Below, in pieces: positions 31,920-40,780 of a DNA stretch of 64,000 nt. The position numbers were made by a program, and so were the translations under genes. Origin of the DNA: Polychytrium aggregatum (taxonomy: Eukaryota; Chytridiomycota; Chytridiomycetes; Polychytriales); contig NW_026516291.1 in the NCBI RefSeq assembly GCF_025602895.1, forward strand, positions 124,001 to 188,000, read 5' to 3'. Each line of letters starts with the position of its first letter. Within the stretch, counting starts at the first letter, position 1. The notes beneath the pieces were generated by a model. It did not search any database, was not told the origin of the DNA, and saw only the letters and a program-made list of their open reading frames with translations.

Positions 31920-33977
31920 AGCGACGCAGGTCGATGGCGGCTGGAGGCAAGGGTGTCGATGGGAAGGCGCTTGTTCCTGGCAACGGTCGGACAGGAAGAC
32001 GGCGACGATGCACGTGAGCACCGGCCATGGCGAGCCCTGCTAGGGCTATCTAGGGCTATCTAGGGCTGTGCAGGGCAGAGACGGCCACGCTGTGGCCAGC
32101 TGCCATTTCGGGCAGGGCTGCCGGAAAAGGCAGGTCCCAGGACGGGTGTGCGACAGCCCGAGCGTGCGACGTGATCGCCACAGCTCGGGTGGCACAGACA
32201 CACGCGATGCGGCCCGTGGCAGCGACGGCGGTGGCACGGACGCGTTGTGCCGCTGAGCCAGACAAGGAGCGCCGAGATCGGGCATGGGTCGGATCATGCC
32301 CGTGGCTCGACAAGGCCGCAGCCGGATCCATACAGACGCAGCCGCCCCGACGCACAGGGGGAGCACAAGGTCCCGGCGTCAATGCCGCCGGCCGTTTTGC
32401 CGTTGTGGCGGCGGGGCCATTGGGCCATTTCGCGGCGTGTGGCGACGGTGCGAAAAGAAAAAGCCTGGCGACAGCGACACGTGAACCGGCTCTGTGCCTG
32501 ATGCACAGCGCCGTGTGTCCCCGGTTAACACTGCCCGCAAGCGCGATGCAGCGACAGGTGATGGGCGATGGTCGCACGCAGCGGGCATGGCCAGCAGTCC
32601 GCGGGTCGGTGCGGGTCGGTGCGGGTCGCATTGCGAGGCCCGACGATGCGACCGAGGCGACTCGATACGAAGGAGCGGGCTGATGCGAGGCGAAGGAGAG
32701 GCAAGCGACAGTTTGCAGGGGTGTCCTTGGCCACGGTGTCGGCGTCAATCACGGGCCAATGTTTCAGCGGCCTTGTCGGGCGAACAGGGCCTCCTGGCTG
32801 TTGCATGAGTTGTTTGTTTGGACCAGTTTGTTTATACCGCGCTGCCGACCAGACGCGACAAGTAAGGGCAGTGCCTGGCGCGGCCCTGTTTCGATGACCA
32901 ACCGAGAGGCGAGCAGAGGCAAGTGGAAGGCGGGCAGGAGACAAACAGAAGGTCAGATCGCCGGGCTGGTGCAGCTGGACAGGTCATGCCGAATGCCAGC
33001 GGTGCTGCTGATGCTGCTCGCACTCGCAGTCGATGGATTGCAGTCGATGGATTGCAGTCGATGGATTGCAGTCGATGGATTGCAGTCGATGGATTGCAGT
33101 CGATGGAGGATGCAGGTGGATTTGCATCCCGGCAAGAGTCGGATCCGGCTGCATGCATTGCGGCGTTGTCTGTGGAGCCGTGTTGCACGCACGGCACGCA
33201 AGGTCGAAAAATTTGAGCTCGAGGGCAGACAGCCGCGCGGTGCAGTGGAGCCTGCGACCGCTGCCTTGCACCAAGGCCCGGCGCACCGAGACAGCAGCGT
33301 CCCCGACGAGGGACACTGGCCGCAACGGGGACAATCAGGCATCGGCTCAAGCCGGATATCCAGGCTGGCCGGTCGGCCGATGGTCTCGACCGGGGCTGGG
33401 ACTTGGAGACACGCGGTCGGTTGACGAGCACCCGCTGGCTCAGGGGTTTCTTGCGATCCGCTGCGTGGTTGCCCATGGCCCGGCGCGCGTTGCAGCAGTG
33501 CGCCACCAAGAGCGCAGCGACTGTTGCCGTAACTGTTGCCGTAGCTGAAGCGCATTGTGTGCATTGGGTGCCAGTGTTGCAGCATGCAAGCACAGACCAC
33601 ACACACAGGGCACTTGATGCAAACACACTCCGCACAGCACACCAACAACGTATCAGCAGCACACCAACAACGCATTAACACAACAAGCTGCCCTTGGTCG
33701 ATTGCCGCCTTGTGTCTCCCCCTTGTCTCGCCGCGTCGGCGTCGCACCACCCGAGGCTGTCATCCGTGCAACCCCGTCGCGGCCGCTGTACGGCACGTCG
33801 GCCGCGTCTGTCGGCTGACACGCTGTCTGCCGCCCTTCGGCGCTCCCGGAGGCGGGGATTCCTTGCCCTTTGCCCCTCACGACCCCACCTCGAATACCGG
33901 TTCGAGATCCATTTATATCGACTTCGACCCCCCCTCACGTCGGTCTCTGGTCTCGCCTGCCTCCCCACCCGCCCACC
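31920..33977. other. 2-kb divergent intergenic region
   Basis: Upstream of both VPS20 (minus) and the multi-pass membrane protein (plus), so it should hold both promoters. It contains three copies of TAGGGCTATC near 32041, a GTGCGGGTCG tandem near 32608, and the 14-bp tandem listed separately. No gene recognised. Confidence 0.4.
33027..33110. repeat. 14-bp tandem repeat, about six units
   Basis: The unit CAGTCGATGGATTG is repeated five times without error, and the sixth unit is altered. The perfection suggests recent slippage. It lies in intergenic DNA upstream of the membrane protein gene. Confidence 0.9.
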
Positions 33978-35512
33978 ATGCCCTTCCTGGATGAACTGAC
34001 GCCCTCCAACGCCGTGCTGTTCATGCAGAGCCTGGACGGCGTCGCCGGCGTCGTCAGCATCACCAGTCTATGCACCATCATCTTCCTCAACAGCTGGCGG
34101 ATCTCCTTCAACTACCGCTCGCTGCTGAGGCTCATGGTCTACACCGACTGCGTCGCCTGGGTCTTTGACTTTCTCTCGCTGACGTACCTGCCCGACACCT
34201 GTCCTGGATGGACGTTCCAAGTCCTCTCCAACGTCGTGTGGTGTATCAAGGTAACGGCCCCACCCTCTCTCTGGCTCTCGTGTGCCTCAAGCGCATCGGT
34301 CGGCCCCCTCCAGCCCAGCACGTTCCTCCATCGCACCCATCCGTCGTCCACTGACGCCCCTGACTCTGCTTGCCATAGGACACATTCAAATTCACGTACA
34401 TCGTCTGGCGAACCATCTATACCTTCTCAGCCACCCGCCAAGATATCGATCCCATCTGGGTCCACATTGGCTCGATGGGCGCCGGCATCGTCTCCTTTGT
34501 TCTCTATGCCGTGTTTATGGCCTTCTACTACAGCGGATTCCGACGTAAGCAGTCGCTCTTCGTAGTCCTTGGGTCGGCAGTATCAATCAACCAGCGCACG
34601 GGCCGGGCCGTCTGGATTGGATCCGCAGCCCTTCCCTATGCCGTGCAATCAAACCCGCAGCCACCATGTCATCAAGCCCGTATCGACAACTTGGCCAAGC
34701 CCTGGAGCACATCTTCTGACGGCTATATATCTGTCTCTCTCTTTGTCGACAGAATGCACCGCCGTCGATGAAGAAAGTGCACAGATCCCGCTCTTGGTCC
34801 TCTATGTGTACTGGCTGATGGTCGATGTCGTCTGCACGCTCTCGATCATCTGGACCGTGTATCGCATCGCCTATCCCAAAACGATGGGCCAGCACAAGTC
34901 GCAAATGCAGCACCTCCGCAACTCGCTGATGAAGTCCATCACGCGCGAGCTCAAGCGTCTTGTCATCACCGCCGGCCTTGGCAGTTTCATCTGCGGCGCC
35001 AAGCTCTACGAGATCTTCCACAGCGGGCCCCCGATCCTCAACATCAAGAACACGCTGTTCACGCTTTGTAAGTCACATCGTTGCTCACTTGCCTCGCAGT
35101 CCTGCTGGTCTCCACGGCTATGACTCGACCGTCAATCTCACCATCGTATCGTCCAACCTTGAATCCCTTCAATCACTCGAATTCAACCCATTCCCGACCG
35201 CCCCGACCGCCCCGACCGTCGTCCTCCTACCAGCCCAACACGTTCTGGTCCTCAGTGTTCTGCGATGGGTTCCATTCGATGAGGCCGAGGTATCAAGCCG
35301 TGAGAACTTTGAACTTGTTGAAAGAAGCTAAGCACCCGTGTCTACTCCCCGCCACCTCTTTCCTCTTTCTGTGGCCCATTGCAGCCCAACGCACCATGGC
35401 CTCCTCACCATCACATGCTCTGCCGCATCTCCCCCCCGTCCCAGAGCCCTGTTGTACATACTTGACTTTTCCGCTTGTCTTTGTCGTGGGCACTGGTCAT
35501 GTCCATCTATGA
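33978..35512 (+). CDS. Unknown multi-pass (about seven-helix) membrane protein
   Basis: Exons 33978-34250, 34379-34544, 34753-35067 and 35100-35512, with GTAACG, GTAAGC and GTAAGT donors and matching phases; 388 aa. The start ATG (MPFLDELTPSNAVLF) follows a long pyrimidine-rich leader. Hydrophobic helices include GVAGVVSITSLCTIIFL, LLRLMVYTDCVAWVFDFL, IGSMGAGIVSFVLYAVFMAF, IPLLVLYVYWLMVDVVCTLS, LVITAGLGSFICGAKLYEI and TLFTLFLLVSTAM. Seven spans with short loops would fit a receptor-like fold, but I recognise no family motif. The last exon runs on into a Pro/Arg/Ser-rich tail and a further hydrophobic stretch; part of this may be intron or UTR. Function unknown. Confidence 0.6.
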
Positions 35513-36283
35513 ATTGCCTTCATGTCTTTGCCCCCCTCCTCCTCCTCTCCTCGATTCCCTTCGCCTCACGATTTTGAACACCGGGATCCTGACGCCAGGA
35601 TGCTCTCAGTCCCAATCCCCTTGGCCCGCCCCGTTCCGATCCCAATGCATACCTTCATCCAACTTTCCAAGTTTCCTCTTGCATCGCCGCCGAGTTTCCT
35701 TTTTTTTTTTTTGATTTGTCCCTCACCCAATCCGCCTTGCACATCTGCGAGTCCATCGACTCACGACCCCGCCACGGATTCTTCCGATGTTTTGCTCGGT
35801 GGCGCGTGCCTCGGCCGCTTCTTTTCTCTTTTTCGGATGCTCCTGTCCTATGTCTCAATCGCTCGGTCCAGTCGTCTAACTCTATCAAAGTACTAAGTAA
35901 CACGCACTAGTTGCCACCAAAACAAAAAAAAAGCCTCACCTCCCCGCAACCACAAAAAGTCCCAGTCGGCTCCGGCCTCGCCCCCCATTCGTCCCACTCC
36001 TTTGCTCTTTCAAGGCGGTCGTTTGGCATCATGATTGGTTCATCGAGGGGGAGGAAGGGAGGTCGGCACTGGCTCACCACAGCCATCGCACGCGGATCCA
36101 TGGATATGTGGAGCTCGTGGATATGTGGAGTCCGTGGATGCGTGGAGTCCGTGGATGCGTGGAGTCCGTGGACAGTCCAGCCAAAATGAACTTGACAGCA
36201 ACAGCAATGAGGCTCCATCGATGAACACCATTCACTCATCACAGCTCTGTCCCGTATGCAACGACCGTAACATGCCCCAAGTC
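35513..36283. other. Intergenic space between convergent genes
   Basis: About 770 bp, pyrimidine-rich, with a T-run near 35700 and an A-run near 35921; most likely 3' UTR of the membrane protein gene, then the BBS8 3' flank. Confidence 0.4.
36101..36168. repeat. 17-bp tandem repeat, four units
   Basis: Units such as TGGATGCGTGGAGTCCG, with small differences between copies, about 115 bp beyond the BBS8 stop codon. Confidence 0.85.
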
Positions 36284-39200
36284 TCATGATCCGACAACCA
36301 AGAGACCGTCGAGTGTCTCGCGCAGCTCCTTGCCCTCGACATGGCCTGGAAAGATCTCGAGGCCCAAGCTCGCATATCGATGCGAGGACTGGATGTCGCC
36401 CTGGGAAAGGAAGAGTTGCGCTGTGCAGACCAGCGTGCATAGAAAACCATTAGCGCAAGGATGATCGAGTGGAGCAGCTATGCGGACCGACTTGTGAGCA
36501 TCGTTGAAACAGCCGGGAGCGACTCGTACCCAAGTTATAGTGTGGCTCATACAAATGCGGCCCCAGCTGCGAGGCTGAGACGAGGTGGCTCTTGCATCGG
36601 TCGAGATTGTCGTTCATCTGGAACTCCATGACCTGGGTAGATACAGCGCCGTCGTTCCTAAGCGTCAGTAACTGCGGTTCGCCCTCAGTGGATGCTGCCA
36701 TTGGTTGATATCCTGGCAGACAACCGACAAACGATTTGGATTCGGTCAGACTTACCCCCAGGTTGTTCCAGGCCTCGCCGTGCTTGGGATTGGCGGCCAC
36801 GGAGAGGCGGAACGATCGGTGGGCCAGCGTCAGGTCGCCCATGCTGCATGCAACGTTGCCAATATTGAACCTGCGGGGCCCCAAGACCCAGCCGCGGCAG
36901 GAATGAGCAAGACTGCCTCGATGTGCCGAGCAACGAAGCCATCGTCGGCCAGCGATCATTCTTGGTGTCCGCCAGCCCTGTGAAGTATCCGCGAGCAGCA
37001 CACCATCGACTTGGTTTGCGAAAACGCACCATATTTCGGCCAGAAGCTCATCTTGGCTCGCCGCATCGAGTGCTCTCTGGAGGTACTCCATTGCAACATC
37101 GAACTGGCTGGCGTAGAAGGCACACAATCCAATGTTGTTCCACAGCTCGGAGCTCTTTGGAGCCCCCATCTGGTGTAGTCAAAGCACGGAGGTTGCATCG
37201 CCATGTGCGGGGGGGGGGCGCATCGTGGTGTTGGGTGCGACACAGGACGAAGATTCATCTGCGAATGTCAGCGCCGAGATGAATCGGGGTGGGAATGCTG
37301 CCATCGTCGAGCGGTGCTGGTGCCGGCAGACCAACCTTGAGCAAGCGGAGATAGAGATTGAGGGCAATCTCGGGCTGGTTGCTGTAAAAATGCGACGATG
37401 CGAGGCAAGCCAGTGCCTCCAGGTGCGAGTGGTCAAGTTGCAGTATCTACGGGACGGAACAGGGCCCAGTGAGCGAGACTTGGACGCAATCAAGCTCGAT
37501 GGAAGGAAGGCTCGTTCTGGCCGTGCGTTTGATTGTGACGCTCGCATCGTTACCATCCGATAATGTCTCATCGCCATCTCAACATTGCCCAGATCTTCGT
37601 AGGTGCGGGCGAGCTCGATCAGCAGCAGAATCGACGCGCTGTGGTTCAAGTCGTTGCCGTTGTTGTAAATCTCCAGGGCCAGATTGGGCTGGTCCAGATG
37701 TATGTACACCTGTCCCAGCAACTGATAGACTACGGGCATGCTCTGGAACCATAGAGTGATGGTATGTGCTGCGAGTCAGAAGGAATTGCATCAGCGGCAC
37801 TACTGCTGGCACCCACCCGTTCCCATGTGGATTCTTTCGCCCCTCCACCGATTTTGTGCGGCCAGAATCGTCGCAGCTTCCTCCATTACTGTCGCCGTCC
37901 CTCGACGTTCGGTTAACACAGCCGCATCCACAACCTACTTGGTCGGCGAGCGAGCTCTTCAAGTGTCGCTCGGCTTCCCGCCACATTCGAAGCTTGGCAA
38001 AGCATCGCCCAATCTGGTATTTCCACCAACCGTCCTTGTAGCCGAGGTGTGTGATGGAGTGTGTGGCGAGCTCCAGGGCCTTTCTGGGATTCTTGACGAC
38101 GTGGAAGAGGTACAGAAAAAACACCTCGATACGGGCCGTTCACACAAACCATCAATACACACTCATTTGAACGTCAGATCCAATGCTCCTGCTCCTGCTC
38201 CCGCTCCTGCATGCTCACTCGTGAAAGGCCCGGCTTGGATGCGACAATGCGCATGTCCATCTTCTCAATCTCGGCGCATCCGGCACTGCCAGTCCCCGAA
38301 GGAAGCAGCGAAGCAGTGCCCAGGCGCACCAGACGACCGGATGAGCTCTGTAGCGCTGCTGTGGTGGTCGGCGGCCGCTGAACCGCTGTGGCACGGCTAC
38401 TGATGGGTGGGATTTCGGTACAATGTTAGGTGGACCAAGTTGCAGGGAGCTGAGGGACTGGCTCTGATGACGACGGCATCAACCTGCCCTGGATCGAAGG
38501 TCGATCCGCGTCTGAGGGAGGGGTAATCGTCGCAGAGTGCATAGTCATCGCAGACGACCAGGCCTCATGTCGGGCTAGGCACTCGTGGTCGCAATCTATA
38601 GATTCGCGATTCCAAAGGAAAGATGGGGTACCTTTCGCCTCGCGTGGGAGCGTTGCGGGTCAGCGGCCGTGAGAAGCCTGTGAGCGGACGGCCGAGCTGG
38701 GTGGTGGGGCGAATGGCCTGGCTTGCGGGTTGCTCGCCGCCATGGAGGAGGAGCGGATCGGCCGAAGCGTCCGCATGCGTGGGGTGGTAAATTGATGTTC
38801 CGGGCCTGCAAGGACACGACGAGGAAAGAATCAACTTTGATGGTCGGCGGCGAGAATCACAGTCCATGACCAGCGTTGGATTGCAGCAACGCTCCCCCCC
38901 CTCCCAACATCTGGCAAAGGCCAGGTCGATCCTGCGAAAGATCCGGGGTTGGTCGATTTCCACTGACCTGGGCAGAGCAGAGAGTGACTCGCGATCCAGG
39001 GCCGAGGCGGCATCGTCAGGGTTGAACTCGGACTCGAGAAGCGACTCGATCTGGATCAGAGCCTTGGCTCGCAGTACCCAGACGGCCTGCTTGCAGAGCG
39101 CGGAGATCAATGATATGACGAGCGGACGGAAGGCGGTGAGTGGTGGATGGAGGATGGAGGATGGAGGATGGAGGATGGAGGATGGAGGATGGAGGATGGA

Positions 39201-39373
39201 CAGGGCAGTCGCTGGCCCGTGGGAAACGGTGTTGCTGTTGAAACGGCCCTGACCTGGTCTTTTGGGTTCTGCACGAGCTGCTCGTTGCAGAGCTGGATGC
39301 AGCTGGCATAGTCGCGTGCTCGGAAATGGCTATAGGCGATAAAGAGCGACGACAGAGGCTGATGCAAGGTCAT
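36284..39373 (-). CDS. BBS8: BBSome subunit BBS8 (TTC8), tetratricopeptide protein
   Basis: Eleven phase-consistent exons: 39373-39254, 39086-38968, 38805-38632, 38399-38219, 38124-37939, 37742-37554, 37446-37336, 37169-37030, 36870-36756, 36632-36530, 36420-36284; 524 aa, close to the animal protein. Family marks are the opening YSHFRARDYASCIQLC, the linker QAIRPTTQLGRPLTGFSRP, SSGRLVRLGTASLL, and the TPR array (YKDGWWKYQIGRCFAKL, SSHFYSNQPEIALNLYLRLL, WNNIGLCAFYASQFDVAMEY, PHLYEPHYNLA). BBS8 is part of the octameric BBSome that carries membrane proteins on intraflagellar trains. Its presence implies a flagellated zoospore. I start at MTLHQPLSS (39373) by analogy with the family, although the frame is open to 39463. 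A Fanzor transposon ends 164 bp upstream. Confidence 0.9.
39145..39200. repeat. 7-bp tandem repeat (GAGGATG)n in BBS8 intron 1
   Basis: About eight near-perfect units inside the first intron of BBS8, purine-rich on the plus strand and pyrimidine-rich in the transcript. Confidence 0.85.
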
Positions 39374-39536
39374 GCCGTTGATGGCGCTGAGGCCGGCGAT
39401 CAAACGGGGCGGTCCAAGCCGATCCAAGGTGATCTGGCGCAAGTTACTGAAGTTGACAGTCACAGGGCTCTGCTGCTACTGATGCATCGGCTGCTCACCC
39501 AAGCCCGCGGACGGCGTGTGATTGAATGGCGCTGAT

Positions 39537-39564
39537 TACAGGCAATCCAATAAAAAACGGGACA
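39537..39564 (+). repeat. Left terminal inverted repeat, copy 2
   Basis: 28 bp identical to the left end of copy 1, starting at the duplicated TA. Confidence 0.85.
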
Positions 39565-39621
39565 CCCGGGTTTTGACCATTGATCGAATATTTTGTTACC
39601 CAATGTTATCGCGCGCTGGCC

Positions 39622-40554
39622 ATGACCATTCGCCACACATCCGACTTTCGCACCGCCGCATTGCGATGCTACGCCCTCATCCATAGCCTGCGTAAGGTCG
39701 CCTCCATATTCAGTGTATCCAAGAGCACCATCCATCGATGGCACCGAGGATGCAAGCTGGATGACCCATCCCGGGTCCCAGCTCGCAGATCCACTTTCTT
39801 CGAGCAGGCATGTCCAGTCATTCGCACCCTGATTGAACAGGACCCGTTCCAGACTGGTCCTGTGTTGCGGTGCAAGCTCGAGTCCATCCTCCAGAGGAAA
39901 GTATCACTCTCACTCTGCCATACTGCCATCCACCGAGCAGGTCTCTCACACAAGAGGGCAACACACCTCTACAAGTCCAAGCGACTGGATGAGCGAGTGG
40001 CACAGTTCAGGGACCAGGCCTGCTCCATTGACCCGCGGCGATTCGTTTTTGTCGATGAGACAGGGATCAGGAAATCCATTTTTCCTCTTTACGGATACTC
40101 GCCGAAGGGTGCTCCTCTTCGCCAGCGCAATCACATGAAACACAAGTCTGTCTCGGCTGCATTTGCAATCAACCACTCTGGTGTGCTGCATCGCATGTAC
40201 ATCCCCACATCATTCAAGACACACTCGATGGTCGAGTTCTTTGAGCGAGCGAGCTTCCCAGACGACTCTGTGGTTGTGATGGACAATGTCAGCATGCACA
40301 AGACAATGGCTGTCCTGGACTGCATCGATCACCGAGGATGGTCAGTGATCTTCACCCCACCTGCCTCACTCGACTTCAATCCCATCGAGAACTTCTTTGG
40401 GATTGTGAAGCACCAGTACAGGAAGGTGGCAGCGCTGAATGCGTCCGAGGGGTTCAAGATCGGGATGGTCACATTGTTCGAGTCTGCCGTTCGGAGGGTG
40501 CTTCCAGATGTCTTCCCACGGCTGATTGAGCGAGCGATGCGCTTCTGGGGTTGA
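39622..40554 (+). CDS. DD34E Tc1/mariner-type transposase (copy 2)
   Basis: 310 aa from ATG 39622, ending LIERAMRFWG. This C-terminus is shared with copy 3 and is therefore probably ancestral. The helix-turn-helix (SIFSVSKSTIHRWHRGC) and the catalytic motifs FVDETG, VVMDNVSMHK and NPIENFFG are all present. A few substitutions (for example DQACSID for DRVRSID, CIDHRGW for CIERRGW) separate it from copy 1. No stop or frameshift, so it is a candidate autonomous transposase that could also mobilise the other copies. Confidence 0.9.
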   Translation: MTIRHTSDFRTAALRCYALIHSLRKVASIFSVSKSTIHRWHRGCKLDDPSRVPARRSTFFEQACPVIRTLIEQDPFQTGPVLRCKLESILQRKVSLSLCHTAIHRAGLSHKRATHLYKSKRLDERVAQFRDQACSIDPRRFVFVDETGIRKSIFPLYGYSPKGAPLRQRNHMKHKSVSAAFAINHSGVLHRMYIPTSFKTHSMVEFFERASFPDDSVVVMDNVSMHKTMAVLDCIDHRGWSVIFTPPASLDFNPIENFFGIVKHQYRKVAALNASEGFKIGMVTLFESAVRRVLPDVFPRLIERAMRFWG

Positions 40555-40780
40555 GTTCCCTCCAATCAAGCCGCCATTTTCACGCTCAAATCACTGGCTT
40601 GAACCTCTCGGCGATTTTTGAACAGAGTCACTTCCCCAACCAGCCCGCAAAGACGGGTTCCTTCGTCCTGCTGCTTTCTTCCCTCATCTCGCCTTGATCT
40701 GATCATCGCGCTATTGTACGATAAAAAAAGTCTCTGCTCTGACCAGTACCACTGGCAGGCATCCAGCATTCTCTGTCCCC

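Noticed and set aside
32041-32068. Telomere-like CTAGGG repeats
   Set aside because: Only three copies of a 10-bp unit inside unique DNA; not a telomeric array.
33027-33110. CRISPR-like array
   Set aside because: The units are directly adjacent with no spacers, and the host is a eukaryote; it is a minisatellite.
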